From positions 73,953 through 137,952 of the forward strand of contig JAJDUT010000057.1 in assembly GCA_022826515.1 (NCBI GenBank): a stretch of 64,000 bases of DNA, in the 5' to 3' direction. The first letter of the stretch is position 1, and every line of letters begins with the position of its first letter. A program made the position numbers and the translations under genes. Below, one piece after another: positions 1 to 8,907 of the stretch. The DNA comes from Candidatus Latescibacterota bacterium. Lineage in GTDB: Bacteria; Latescibacterota; UBA2968; UBA8231. The notes under the pieces are model-generated. The model was not told the DNA's origin, made no database searches, and saw only the letters and a program-made list of their open reading frames with translations.

Positions 1-2958
1 CGCTGCAATAGCCGCGCTGTCGGCCCCACTCCAGTAGTTGACTTGAGCATTCAATTCCTCGGCGCTCAAATTCACAATGGCCGTGGTATTGTTGGCAAAG
101 GTGTTGCCGCGAATCGCCGTCGGTATCCGCGGCCCCTCGACCCGGATGGCCACGGCGTTGTCCGCAAAGCGGTTGCCGACGATGTGCGGCGCAGAATCCA
201 CGGATAGAATGGCCGGCGTCCCACGGACAAACTCGCTACCGCGAATCTCCAGCGACTCCACGCCGGTTAGCTCCAAACCCCGGCCTCCAACAAACGATCC
301 CATCTCAATCGCCCCTCTCGTCCCCGGCCCCAAGCGCAACCCCGCGGCAACATGTGCCCTAAACGTCGAGTTCCATATCTCCACCAGCGACCCGGCGATT
401 TCGGCACCGGCGCGCAAATTGCGCTCGACCAGCACTTGTGCAAGGGCCAAGCGCGCTGCCCCTCCGGCGCGCAAGCCATCGCCTTGGTTGGCGACGAGGC
501 GACTGTTGTGCAATTCCACCACCCCCTGCCACTCCTCCAAATCCATGCCGTGTCCGGTGTTTTGCTCAATCTGCGACTCCCACATCTCAATGCGCTGACC
601 GCGACCCCCGATAGCTCGCAACCCAACTCGCGGGTCGTCCGGGTCGAGGCGGCCATTGTCAATTACAGCGACGCGGATGGCCTCTAAGGATGCGTTGTTG
701 AGCAGGATCCCCTCTTGGCCGTTGCCCTCAATGGTGGCGTTGCGCAACGCGAGTTGCCCACTGCCAGCGAGGAGTATGGCCGGGCCAGAGATCGTAGTAA
801 ATTCGCTCCGATCTACCTGTGCTCGGCCATTGAGTGCCAGCCGCAGGCCGTTACCGCCGCTTTCGCGTACCGCGGAATCGGCAATGCGCAGGGTCGTCTC
901 CGCGTCGATCTCGCCGCTAAAGGCAAAAGCCGTGCGCGTTAGCTCTGCGTGCTGCACCTCAACTTGAGCACCCGGCAACACGTGAATGCCATACCACAAG
1001 CCGTCGTTGTCCGGGCCGGGATCGGTGGTTAGCTGTGCCCGCTGGCCAGCCGTCCCCTCAATCGTCAACGCACCTTCCACGATCAGCTCGGCAAAGTCTG
1101 GGGACACGCCGCGCCGACTAAGATCAGAGGGGGCAAAAGACACGCTGCTCGGGCCGATGTGCAGTTCGGACCCAACCGGCACCACCAAGTCCGCGTACAC
1201 AGCCTGCTCGCCTAGCCACTGCGTCCGCCCCGGCGGCAGGCGGAAGCCGACGACCCCGCGATGGGCGTGTTCAATGGCGATGGCCGCAGGATCGACCGCT
1301 TGGCCGTCGAGCAGGTAAATGCCCGACCAATCCAAGGGGCCGGTGCGCGCCGCACTCGACGCAAACGATGCGCCCTCGCCGATATTGAGCTCGCCATAGA
1401 CGATCAGCTCGCTGCGGTCTGGATCAAATCCCGTGCCCTGCGCGTCGCCGCGGGCAAAGCGAATCTCCGCCCCGGCGTCAATAGTCAGCGTCGCACCCGG
1501 CATCACGACTACGTCCCCGTCCAAATCCACCCGACCCGTCCACGTCGCGTCGCCGACAATGTGGCCGGGGCGTTGCTGCCGCACCACATCGACTACCATA
1601 ACTGTGCCTTGTGGACGGATGTTGTCGATGGCCACGCCCAACGGCAAGTTCCGCGCAAAACCCGTGTGGCCGCTGAGGGCCGGATTTGTGTCCCAAGCAA
1701 AGCGGCGGAAGCGCACGCCGTCAAAAGGATCGGTCGCGTCTCCTTTATTGCCATTGTGAGCCGAAGAATACGCTGCGTCCCGCGCCCAAAAGTCGAGATT
1801 ATCCCGTCCTCCCACGGCATCGGGGTCGCCGTTGGGGGTAAAAAGCCCATCAGCGCAGACTAAATCGACCTGTTTGTGGCGTTCTTCGTCGTTGTCGGCC
1901 TGCTCGTCTATGTGCCAGATGAGCAGGCCATCTTGCGGGATATTGCGGTTGTAGTACGAGCCGTCAGTGCGCCGGTGTTCCAGCAGGAAGTACTCGTCTT
2001 GGGTCAGGGGAATTTTGTACGCCTTGCGGTCACTGAAGATCTCCCCGATCTCTAGCCCTGCGACGCTCCCTTCTACCTCCTCCACCTCGATCCAACCGAG
2101 GGTGGCTAGCGACCACGCCGAAAAGGCATTGGGGCCATCCTCTACGCCCCAACCGAGCGTCCCCCAGCCCATGATCCCCCAATTGCCAATGCCCGCAGAA
2201 TCCTCCTCCGGGTCCAACTCGGCCACGGTCAACGCCGTCTGATCAAAGAGATCGGGCAATCCCAACACGTGCGCGAACTCGTGGCACATCGTCGCGGCCG
2301 TAATGCTAAAGGTGTGGCCCCGCTGCGTGGTGCCACCGAAACCCGTGAAGCGACTCCGCACCCGCACAAAGCCACCACCGGCTGCCGGATCGCCGCTAAT
2401 GTAATCGGTGTCTAGCCCTAGGCTAGCGATGCCAGTGGCCGCGCCGATGAAGAAATCGCGGGGAGCAGTATGCAAGTTGATAAAGACGATATCGACATAC
2501 CCGTCGTCGTCACCGGAGTTGGGCACTCCGTCGGGGCCGTCGTTGTCAAAGTGCCCAAAATCGGCGTCCGCGTCCGCGGCTGCGAGAATTTCCAAATTGA
2601 AGCGGCCAAACTGGCCCCTAGCCCCTATAGTGTCAGCCAAGTAGCTATCTGCAGCCGAGCGCGAACGATAGCGCCGAGGCAGCACCTGACCATCGACGTG
2701 AATCCGCCCGCCCGACATCTCGCGGTAGAAGTGGGCAAAACTGCCGGGCAACTCGTCGTCGAAAAGGCCGTTTGCCCACGACGGCGCAGTGGTAGGAGCA
2801 CCCTCATCTTGGAACTGCGCAAAGATAACTAATGCACTCAGATGCTCCGGCGTCTGCACAACCTGCTGCGCCGACGACTCCAGCGCCGCGTAGGCAAACT
2901 GGGCCGCTAGGGCTTGGGATGGGAGGAGAAGAAGGAAAAGGAACCATCGCCGCGACAT
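1..2958 (-). CDS. Exported M6-family metalloprotease with beta-helix repeat tail (C-terminus beyond window)
   Basis: The reading frame is open from an ATG at 2958 to the left edge, 986 codons with no stop, so the C-terminus is missing. Residues 1-20 form a signal peptide (MSRRWFLFLLLLPSQALA). The zinc site HEFAHVLGLPD (His226, Glu227, His230, Asp236) is the HExxHxxGxxD motif of immune-inhibitor-A-like M6 peptidases. Asp-rich stretches before it could bind calcium. From about residue 490 onward short imperfect repeats of the type seen in right-handed parallel beta-helices (hydrophobic-Asn-Gly turns) continue to the edge. It is probably a secreted peptidase acting on extracellular protein, with the helix as a binding or display module. 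Related large exported proteins elsewhere in the window end in FlgD-like sorting domains, so one may lie beyond the edge; that is a guess. Confidence 0.85.
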   Translation of the reverse strand, partial: MSRRWFLFLLLLPSQALAAQFAYAALESSAQQVVQTPEHLSALVIFAQFQDEGAPTTAPSWANGLFDDELPGSFAHFYREMSGGRIHVDGQVLPRRYRSRSAADSYLADTIGARGQFGRFNLEILAAADADADFGHFDNDGPDGVPNSGDDDGYVDIVFINLHTAPRDFFIGAATGIASLGLDTDYISGDPAAGGGFVRVRSRFTGFGGTTQRGHTFSITAATMCHEFAHVLGLPDLFDQTALTVAELDPEEDSAGIGNWGIMGWGTLGWGVEDGPNAFSAWSLATLGWIEVEEVEGSVAGLEIGEIFSDRKAYKIPLTQDEYFLLEHRRTDGSYYNRNIPQDGLLIWHIDEQADNDEERHKQVDLVCADGLFTPNGDPDAVGGRDNLDFWARDAAYSSAHNGNKGDATDPFDGVRFRRFAWDTNPALSGHTGFARNLPLGVAIDNIRPQGTVMVVDVVRQQRPGHIVGDATWTGRVDLDGDVVVMPGATLTIDAGAEIRFARGDAQGTGFDPDRSELIVYGELNIGEGASFASSAARTGPLDWSGIYLLDGQAVDPAAIAIEHAHRGVVGFRLPPGRTQWLGEQAVYADLVVPVGSELHIGPSSVSFAPSDLSRRGVSPDFAELIVEGALTIEGTAGQRAQLTTDPGPDNDGLWYGIHVLPGAQVEVQHAELTRTAFAFSGEIDAETTLRIADSAVRESGGNGLRLALNGRAQVDRSEFTTISGPAILLAGSGQLALRNATIEGNGQEGILLNNASLEAIRVAVIDNGRLDPDDPRVGLRAIGGRGQRIEMWESQIEQNTGHGMDLEEWQGVVELHNSRLVANQGDGLRAGGAARLALAQVLVERNLRAGAEIAGSLVEIWNSTFRAHVAAGLRLGPGTRGAIEMGSFVGGRGLELTGVESLEIRGSEFVRGTPAILSVDSAPHIVGNRFADNAVAIRVEGPRIPTAIRGNTFANNTTAIVNLSAEELNAQVNYWSGADSAAIAA

Positions 2959-3066
2959 GAAAGATGCTCAAATCGCCAAATCAAACGGCAGATCGCTGAT
3001 GTCGCGCAAGCGTCTGCCGGAGACTAGCGTATCCAGTAGATCATAACCCAACATAATGAGAGCACA

Positions 3067-3630
3067 TCACTCCCTAAATTTGCGACGTAGCCACTCCAGA
3101 ACTACTCGTTGATCTTCGTCATTCGCCCGGCGTACTTGACTTAGCAACCATCTACGATCTGGTGGCATCGTTACGATGTTCTTCGCGCCTTGATTGCAGA
3201 CACTACATAAGGCGCGAAGATTGTTGAGTTCATCTCTCCCCCCTTCACTTTTGGGTTTGATGTGTCCTACCTCCAGTACGGCTCTACGACCATTAGCATC
3301 GACATCACCAGCCGCTACGCCACACATTTGACAGGTAAAGCCGTTTCTATCCAGAGCTTGAGCCCTGAGTTTGGTGTTTATGTTGCGTTGAAATTTTACT
3401 TGAGGCTTGTCTGGTGGCGGTTCGGCCAGTCTATATTCGTCGGGCCGCAAATCTTCGGCATCGCGTCTAGTTTCTATGCGCCAACCGTCTTCATCACGCA
3501 ACTCCCCTATCCTACGAGTATATTCCGATTGCTGACCGCTCGCCTCGTAAAGCTCTTTCGTATTCACGATTTGGCCCACTCGTTCTCTTAGATAGGCGGC
3601 AATACCGCGCTTGCCCTTTAACTCAGACAT
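3067..3630 (-). CDS. HNH restriction endonuclease with N-terminal winged-helix-like region
   Basis: This 187-residue protein ends in an HNH nuclease domain: a zinc-type CQMC pair, then LEVGHIKPKSEGG and NNLRALCSVCNQG, giving the His-Asn-His core and the second Cys pair. The first 80 residues look like a small winged-helix domain. I start it at the ATG at 3630 (MSELKGKRG) rather than an earlier ATG at 3726; this cuts the overlap with the upstream methyltransferase from 109 to 13 bases. It directly follows a C5-cytosine methyltransferase, so it is most likely the restriction subunit of that pair. The region is visibly more A+T-rich than its neighbours, as expected for an acquired cassette. The target sequence cannot be predicted. 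Confidence 0.8.
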   Translation of the reverse strand: MSELKGKRGIAAYLRERVGQIVNTKELYEASGQQSEYTRRIGELRDEDGWRIETRRDAEDLRPDEYRLAEPPPDKPQVKFQRNINTKLRAQALDRNGFTCQMCGVAAGDVDANGRRAVLEVGHIKPKSEGGRDELNNLRALCSVCNQGAKNIVTMPPDRRWLLSQVRRANDEDQRVVLEWLRRKFRE

Positions 3631-4586
3631 TTGGCTACCTGTCGTGCCACGGCTGCCATTAAAGGTGGCGGCAACGCATTTCCTATTTGACGACATTGTT
3701 GGGTTTTGCTTCCTAAAAACTTCCAATCGTCAGGAAAACCTTGAAGGCGGGCAAGCATTCTAACGGTGAGGCACAGGCGATCATTACCTTCCCGAGAAGG
3801 TGGCTTTGTGTCGATGATGAAGGGATGCACTCCTAATTCTTGCCATTCCTTGCGGGCGCGGGTTGGTCCTAAATCTGGACCACCATGCTTTTTTGACCCA
3901 CTGGTGAGCGTTGGAGAAAGGAACTTTCTCGCCTTGTTCGCCCACTTTTCCGCACCAACCCATCCACCCGCACCCAACAAGTCCTTGAGGGCTTCGCCAA
4001 CAAATAGTGTGGGGGTACTTGGGATTGGCCACTGGAACTTGGTCGCATTTCGCTCTCGTAATGCGACCAGAAACGTCCGTGTTCGATTTTGAGGAACTCC
4101 GAACCCCGAAGCGTTAAGCATATTCCACTTAGGTACGAAGCCCATATCTCGCAATGCGTTGTCGACATATTCTCGTACATACACGAATTTGGAACTCATT
4201 AATCCACGCACATTTTCAATTAGAACGGCACTTGGCATGACATCTTGGACGATTCGCAACATCTCGGGAAATAAATCCCGCTCGTCAGCAGATCCTCTTT
4301 GAACACCAGCGATAGAATAAGGTGGACAAGGGAGACCACCAGAAACCAATGCGATATCCTTCATACCCTGAAAATCGGCCTTCCGTAAATCGTCTTCGAT
4401 AATGTTCCAATGGGGTCGGTTGTGGCGCAAGGTATCACAGGCGTTTGGTTCGTCGTCAATGAGCATTGCGGGTGTAAACCCCGCCGATTCCAGTCCCAAG
4501 GAAGATCCACCGCCACCAGCGCATAGTTCGATGGCTTTCATGCCACGAGTTCCATATACCTCAAATGCTGACTCTTCTCTGTTCAT
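3618..4586 (-). CDS. DNA (cytosine-5-)-methyltransferase
   Basis: This 322-residue protein transfers methyl groups from S-adenosylmethionine to cytosine C5 in DNA. The motifs are in the usual order: the SAM-binding ELCAGGGGSSLG near residue 20, GGLPCPPYS with catalytic Cys87, the ENVRGL motif near residue 123, and the C-terminal RQIGNALPPPL motif. The length is normal for a single-domain type II enzyme. The ATG at 4586 has a strong ribosome site (AGGGAGG) immediately upstream, embedded in the end of the preceding methyltransferase fragment. It overlaps the HNH gene by 13 bases, so modification and restriction are probably translated together. It should protect the host from that nuclease. Confidence 0.9.
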   Translation of the reverse strand: MNREESAFEVYGTRGMKAIELCAGGGGSSLGLESAGFTPAMLIDDEPNACDTLRHNRPHWNIIEDDLRKADFQGMKDIALVSGGLPCPPYSIAGVQRGSADERDLFPEMLRIVQDVMPSAVLIENVRGLMSSKFVYVREYVDNALRDMGFVPKWNMLNASGFGVPQNRTRTFLVALRERNATKFQWPIPSTPTLFVGEALKDLLGAGGWVGAEKWANKARKFLSPTLTSGSKKHGGPDLGPTRARKEWQELGVHPFIIDTKPPSREGNDRLCLTVRMLARLQGFPDDWKFLGSKTQQCRQIGNALPPPLMAAVARQVAKCLS

Positions 4587-4589
4587 AGT

Positions 4590-4958
4590 TCAACCTCCCT
4601 GTAATGAATACTTAGTCGCGTCGATAATTCGATATCCGGCTTGCAGAGTTTTTGCCGCTTTCATAGGTGTCAGCTTGGCCGCCGCAATCATTCGTGCCAA
4701 CGGATCGATATCGCAACCTATCACGCGACGTCCCAGTCGCATAGCTTCCACCAGCGTCGTCCCCGAACCAAGCATCGGATCGAAAACTACATCTTCCACA
4801 TCCGAAAGATGCTCAATGAAAAATTGGGGTAATTGCGGCGGAAATTTGGCGGGGAACGGATGCCAACCATGCGAGGCATACTTGCCGTCTGTACCGTGAA
4901 AATCCAAATCGGCACACAATGCTTTCCGCAATGTGCCAAAATAACTAACAGTACTCAT
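4590..4958 (-). pseudogene. Truncated DNA methyltransferase, N-terminal part only
   Basis: The 122 residues match the start of an N4-cytosine/N6-adenine-type DNA methyltransferase: HPFPAKFPPQLPQFFIEHL, then the SAM-binding motif VFDPMLGSGTTLVEA and the acidic GCDIDPLA. The catalytic (D/N/S)PPY motif and target-recognition part are absent, and the protein stops after about a third of the usual length. The start has a reasonable ribosome site (AGGAAG). It lies 3 bases before the C5-methyltransferase gene, in the same orientation. It is either a remnant left by deletion or a small SAM-binding accessory; I favour a remnant because another methyltransferase fragment lies next to it. Confidence 0.65.
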
Positions 4959-4969
4959 GCGTTCTTCCT

Positions 4970-5209
4970 CTATAGTTTCAGAAACTCGTATTCTAGCTTG
5001 CCCGTAAAAAAGTCCCCTTCGATGTCCTCAAGTTTTTCGACCGTTGCTTTAATCGCGTGTTCTGATTGGTCGATGCCGATCCAGCTTCTATTGAGCCGCC
5101 GAGCAGACTTCAACGTCGTTCCCGATCCACAAAAACAGTCCAGCACAATGCTTCCCGGATTGGAAGAAGTGCGAATAATCAAGTCCAAGAGTTTGGGATT
5201 ATACTTAAT
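4970..5209 (-). pseudogene. C-terminal remnant of a beta-class DNA methyltransferase
   Basis: The frame reads IKYNPKLLDLIIRTSSNPG followed by VLDCFCGSGTTLKSARRL and WIGIDQSEHAIK. This is the typical C-terminal third of a beta-class N6-adenine/N4-cytosine methyltransferase, in which the SAM-binding motif comes last. A TAA stands just before this segment, so the catalytic DPPY-containing N-terminal half is missing. The only start available is a TTG at 5188 with no convincing ribosome site. The neighbouring VapC-like gene begins its stop only a few bases away, suggesting that the cassette was cut when sequences were joined here. Confidence 0.7.
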
Positions 5210-5214
5210 TTAAT

Positions 5215-5640
5215 TTAGTCCATCTGTTCATTGGGGAATTCCTCATCAGAGGCAGCCTGAGTGTCTTGTAGAGTCCCAGATTCAAAAGGGTTCAATAATG
5301 ACAATTCCTGAATCCACTGAAAATCCTCCACATTGCGAGTCACTAACGTCAGTTCGTGTATTAGCGCAGTCCCGGCTACAAGGGCATCACCGAGGGACAT
5401 TTTCCGCTGCTGCCTGAGGGTCACTGCTCGATCAAGGACGTCTTGTGAAAGAGGCAGGACCTGCGCCAAGCGAAAAAATGCCTCCAAGTATTGCCGCTCC
5501 TCGTCATCGAGTTGATGATATCCGAGGACTTCTACGTAACTGACGGCTGAAATAGCCGGCGCATACTTAACAATCAACTGTCTCAGGTGGGCATGTGCAG
5601 GTTGAGATGCATAGATAAGAATGTTGCTGTCAATGAGCAC
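5215..5640 (-). CDS. VapC-like PIN-domain toxin
   Basis: This is a PIN-fold ribonuclease of 141 residues. It begins LIDSNILIY, supplying the first acidic metal ligand; SYVEVLGY carries the conserved Glu; and SLGDALVAGTAL followed by LVTRNVEDF supplies the later acidic residues. I start it at a GTG at 5640 that shares one base with the stop of the upstream gene (TAGTG), a coupling usual for toxin-antitoxin pairs. An ATG at 5691 would add 17 residues unlike the family. The upstream gene is the presumed antitoxin. The pair sits where actinobacterial proteasome loci often carry regulatory genes, but there is no sign of a functional link. Confidence 0.8.
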   Translation of the reverse strand: MLIDSNILIYASQPAHAHLRQLIVKYAPAISAVSYVEVLGYHQLDDEERQYLEAFFRLAQVLPLSQDVLDRAVTLRQQRKMSLGDALVAGTALIHELTLVTRNVEDFQWIQELSLLNPFESGTLQDTQAASDEEFPNEQMD

Positions 5641-5903
5641 TACTCTTCGCGCTCCGGCAATACGCGGTCTCGACGGAGTGCGCGTTGCCACTTTGCAGGG
5701 TCAGCAATCGCGGAAAACGCACCGCTTTCCGCTAGCTTTTCAAGTATCGCCGCCATAGCACATCCCCTTGTGTCCATATCGGCGGAATTCGCTTGCTCCA
5801 GCACCGTTACATGGACCTGCAACGGCACATCTTTCTGAGGTTCTGGTGCTTCTTCCAGCCACTCGAGGCGATCCCCGCGAAGGAGTGCTCTATAGCTACG
5901 CAT
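5640..5903 (-). CDS. Putative antitoxin upstream of a VapC-like toxin
   Basis: This small protein of 87 residues begins MRSYRALLRGDRLEWLEE and ends in a charged tail (RALRRDRVLPEREE). Proteins of this general form, with a helical stretch and a KLAESGAF-type segment, are often seen directly before PIN-domain toxins, which is the basis of the call; no DNA-binding fold is obvious. The ATG at 5903 has an AGGAG ribosome site seven bases away. A longer frame would overlap pafA and is rejected. Its stop shares a base with the toxin start. Confidence 0.65.
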   Translation of the reverse strand: MRSYRALLRGDRLEWLEEAPEPQKDVPLQVHVTVLEQANSADMDTRGCAMAAILEKLAESGAFSAIADPAKWQRALRRDRVLPEREE

Positions 5904-5940
5904 GATAATCTCCTGAGGCTTGCCAGCCCAGCGGCATACT

Positions 5941-7368
5941 TCAAAACTTATCGATCGGCATCTGCTGACATTCGCGGATGAAGACTTCGGCTTCGCGGCC
6001 ATAGGTGAGAAAGGGGTCGTCGAGGCTGAGGAATTTATCGTCGCCCACGCAAATGGAATCCCAATCAATTTGGTAGCGCGTCTTCTGGTCAGTCAGCGCC
6101 CGCATCACGCGGGAGCGGGCGCTGGCGCGGGTATCGACCGGGGGATGCGTGATGGCTTGGTTGATCTGCTCATCGCTTACTACTCGCTTGACCATCCCGC
6201 GCTCGTACAGGTCGAAATAGAGACTCCGCGCCGCGTTGAGATTGTGGTATTCCAAATCCAAACTTTGGATCCAAGTATCCTGCCAGTCCAACCCCTCTTC
6301 CCGCATGAAGTACTCCAACAGCCACTTCTTAGCCACCCAATCGACGCGATCAACCAAGCACCCAGGATCGTGCTCTAAGGCGTCGATGACAAAGCGCCAC
6401 TCGTCCAACACCCAGTCGCCCTCTTCGTCCCGGCCGCGCAGATGGCGCTCGGCCAAGTCGAGATACGCGCGCTGGATCTCCGTCGCCGTGGTGTAGCGGC
6501 CATCCTCTAGCTGCACTTCCCAGTGATAGGTCATGTCGCGCGAAATGTCGCGGATGGCTTGCACTGGATCGAGAAGCTGGATGTCGTCGCAGATCACGCG
6601 CTCTTGCTCTTCCAAAAGCTGCAACACCAAGGCCGTGGTCCCCACCTTTAGAGCCGTCGCGTACTCCATCATATTCGAGTCGCCTACCAACAGGTGCAAG
6701 CGGCGGTACAGCCCCCAATCGGCCAGCGGCTCGTCGCGCGTGTTGATGATCGCGCGGCTGAACTGAATCCACTGGTAGATCTCAGTGACGATGTGGTCGG
6801 CCCGCTGCGACAATTGGAATCCAACGCCTTCGTCCTCGGCATTGCCGTACTCGAAAATATCCGTGTGGCAACCCACGCGGCCAGCACCGGCGAATATCTG
6901 GCGGGTGACGAAAAAGGGCAGCATGGTCGGCAGCAGCACTTGCGAAAACGGCACCTCCCGCCGCACGAGGTAGTTTTCGTGGCAGCCAAACGTAGCCCCG
7001 GTGTAGTGGTCGATATTATTCTTGAAAAAGGCCGCGCTATCGGCCAAGCCAAGCTGGTCTAACGCGCGCTGCACCAACCGCTCACCGGCCCGATCGGCAG
7101 CCACTAAATCAAAAAGCCCAGTGAATTCCGGAGTGGCGTACTCCACGTGGCCCATGTCGATGTACAAGCGCCCACCGTTGTAGAGAAAGCCGCCGTTGCC
7201 AGGCGGCTCGTCGCGGCCTCGATAGTGCGTATCGGGAAGGCCCAATTCATCGCGGTAGAATACGCAGTCCTTGACCTTTATCGACACGAAATCAGGGCTC
7301 AAAAAGGGATCCGAAGCCGGCGGCAGACAACCGTACTCGGTTTCCAGCCCATAGATGCGACCTTCCAT
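5941..7368 (-). CDS. pafA: Pup-protein ligase PafA
   Basis: PafA uses ATP to phosphorylate the C-terminal glutamate of Pup and joins it to lysine side chains of target proteins, marking them for the proteasome. The 475-residue protein has the glutamine-synthetase-like fold signatures: GLETEYG with catalytic Glu9, RLYIDMGHVEYATPE with the acidic Asp71, FKNN, YGCHENYL and NTRDEP. It lacks the extra loop found in the paralogue Dop, which distinguishes ligase from deamidase. It is the last gene of the operon, separated from prcA by one base. The order arc-dop-pup-prcB-prcA-pafA matches the classic actinobacterial arrangement. The deamidase/ligase assignment rests on this order, the missing loop and the sequence around Asp71. 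Confidence 0.93.
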   Translation of the reverse strand: MEGRIYGLETEYGCLPPASDPFLSPDFVSIKVKDCVFYRDELGLPDTHYRGRDEPPGNGGFLYNGGRLYIDMGHVEYATPEFTGLFDLVAADRAGERLVQRALDQLGLADSAAFFKNNIDHYTGATFGCHENYLVRREVPFSQVLLPTMLPFFVTRQIFAGAGRVGCHTDIFEYGNAEDEGVGFQLSQRADHIVTEIYQWIQFSRAIINTRDEPLADWGLYRRLHLLVGDSNMMEYATALKVGTTALVLQLLEEQERVICDDIQLLDPVQAIRDISRDMTYHWEVQLEDGRYTTATEIQRAYLDLAERHLRGRDEEGDWVLDEWRFVIDALEHDPGCLVDRVDWVAKKWLLEYFMREEGLDWQDTWIQSLDLEYHNLNAARSLYFDLYERGMVKRVVSDEQINQAITHPPVDTRASARSRVMRALTDQKTRYQIDWDSICVGDDKFLSLDDPFLTYGREAEVFIRECQQMPIDKF

Positions 7369-7369
7369 A

Positions 7370-8140
7370 CTAGACCTCGAAGTAGGAAGCGAGTGGCTCG
7401 GCTAGTTGTTCCGCGGTGAGCATGCGAAACTTCGACTTGGCGGCGCGGTCGCGGTCGAGCACCGCGGCCTCGACTGTTAGCTCTTGCAAGCCGCCCTTCA
7501 GAAAATCGCGCACCGCCTCCGCGCTGGGCACCTCTCCATCGCGGGCATCGAGGGTCAGCCGGCCCAACCCCCACACCTCCAACGCCCTACCCAAGGCTTG
7601 GTCGAGGGGCAGTTCTGAGTTAGTCTCTTGCAGTTGTGCCGTCATCGCCTGTGCGCTCTCTGCATTGCCGCTAATGGCCGCCACTCTACCACTTTGGGCA
7701 AAAGACCCATCGGCGTCAATAGTAAAAAAGGCGTCTCCGCCGCCATCCGGGTCTAGCTCGGCCATCATCACGCGGGCGACAAACGGCGAGCGAAATAGTT
7801 CGTCGAAAGACGCCTTCATCAGCGGGCCGATGCCAAAGCTGACCAATCGCTGCAAGGTTACGTCGTTGGCCGACAGATTGAATCCGTCGAGATGGGCGAT
7901 GTCGATGACAGCTTTGCGCAGTTTCTCGATATCGGCTGGGTGCCCCACGGCCGCGAAGGCGATCTCGTCGTACACCTCAAAGAGCTTGCGCGGGCCTGGG
8001 GTAGCCGTCAGCAGCACCACCCCGTCGGCATACGTCGTGCCCACCACTGGACTGCCGCTCGCGAGCTGATCCTCCACGTACTCGCGGCGGTTGTTGATGG
8101 CCTCGACCCAGCGATAAGGTTCTTCTAACATGCTCCTCAA
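7370..8140 (-). CDS. prcA: Proteasome alpha subunit PrcA
   Basis: This forms the outer rings of the 20S core particle and gates entry of unfolded substrates. The protein (256 residues) opens with a helical N-terminal segment (EEPYRWVEAINNRREYVED), then VVGTTYADGVVLLT and KLFEVYDEIAFAAVGHPAD, the typical alpha-ring start, and has no N-terminal catalytic threonine after a glycine, as expected for alpha. Its start overlaps the end of prcB by four bases (ATGA), which would keep the two subunits in step. The C-terminus is short and lacks the long basic tail of some actinobacterial alpha subunits. Confidence 0.93.
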   Translation of the reverse strand: MRSMLEEPYRWVEAINNRREYVEDQLASGSPVVGTTYADGVVLLTATPGPRKLFEVYDEIAFAAVGHPADIEKLRKAVIDIAHLDGFNLSANDVTLQRLVSFGIGPLMKASFDELFRSPFVARVMMAELDPDGGGDAFFTIDADGSFAQSGRVAAISGNAESAQAMTAQLQETNSELPLDQALGRALEVWGLGRLTLDARDGEVPSAEAVRDFLKGGLQELTVEAAVLDRDRAAKSKFRMLTAEQLAEPLASYFEV

Positions 8141-8907
8141 GCCCCTTGGTAGAACGCGGCCAAATCCGCTTCGGGCACAGTATTCAAGCCCGCGGCCGTC
8201 ACCTGCACGACCTGGGGAAAGATGTGCGCGGCCTCGCGGAAACCGCCCGTAGCCGTGTCGTATTCAGCGGCCGTCTCCAGCATCTTGAGCACCAGCTCGA
8301 CCGCCTGCTCTCCGGCCATTTTCCGCAGCGGCTGCGGCCCCCAGCGATTTTGGTAGTACAGCGCGCCGCGCACAATGTGTGCGCCCGACCCGGTGGCGCA
8401 GAAATCCACACACTCGAACTCAGCCCCCAAAAGGTCGTAAAAGAAAATTTTGCCCTCCGCGGCCTCGTGATCAAAGGCCGCGAAAATCGGCACCACTGCG
8501 CCAATCCCCTGCATGGCCAGCGGCAAATTCTGGCGCAACAGCCGCGACAACGTCCGCACCTTGCCGTCCAAACTCAGTCCTTGGAGCTGGCTGCGGCGAT
8601 AGTACTGCACCGACATTTCCAGCATCCGCGCAATGTCCCACGCCACCCCCGGCGAGCCAGCAATGGCCATGACTGCTTCGTCGTCGATGATCAGCACCTT
8701 GTCGGCGCGGTCGTACACCACCGAGTTGCCCATAGTGGCGCGGCGATCGCCAGCCACCACCACCCCGTCGGCGCAGCGCACCGCTACAATCGTGGTGCCC
8801 TCGACCGGCTGCAAAGACGCTTCCGCAGCGGCGACTGGGGCAGCCGGCAACAGCCCCCGCTCCTTGAGCAAGTCGAGGAAATCGCAGCTTTCCATCGTTC
8901 CAATCAT
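8137..8907 (-). CDS. prcB: Proteasome beta subunit PrcB
   Basis: This is the proteolytic subunit of the 20S core. A 37-residue propeptide ends at Gly37; Thr38 (EGTTIVAV) would become the N-terminal nucleophile after self-cleavage. RRATMGNSV and the KVLIIDDEAVMAIAGSPG region follow the beta fold, and a GSGAHIVRGAL segment lies near the end. The length of 256 residues is normal. The ATG at 8907 overlaps the stop of a five-codon leader that has its own strong ribosome site, so translation may be coupled to that leader. An in-frame ATG four codons later is an alternative start and would not change the catalytic part. Confidence 0.93.
   Translation of the reverse strand: MIGTMESCDFLDLLKERGLLPAAPVAAAEASLQPVEGTTIVAVRCADGVVVAGDRRATMGNSVVYDRADKVLIIDDEAVMAIAGSPGVAWDIARMLEMSVQYYRRSQLQGLSLDGKVRTLSRLLRQNLPLAMQGIGAVVPIFAAFDHEAAEGKIFFYDLLGAEFECVDFCATGSGAHIVRGALYYQNRWGPQPLRKMAGEQAVELVLKMLETAAEYDTATGGFREAAHIFPQVVQVTAAGLNTVPEADLAAFYQGA

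Noticed and set aside
77..967. Several plus-strand open frames in the first kilobase
   Set aside because: They mirror the minus-strand M6/beta-helix gene, which is open over the whole region and shows clear protein motifs.
3631..3726. Earlier start of the HNH protein
   Set aside because: It would overlap the methyltransferase by over 100 bases; the ATG at 3630 gives a normal overlap.
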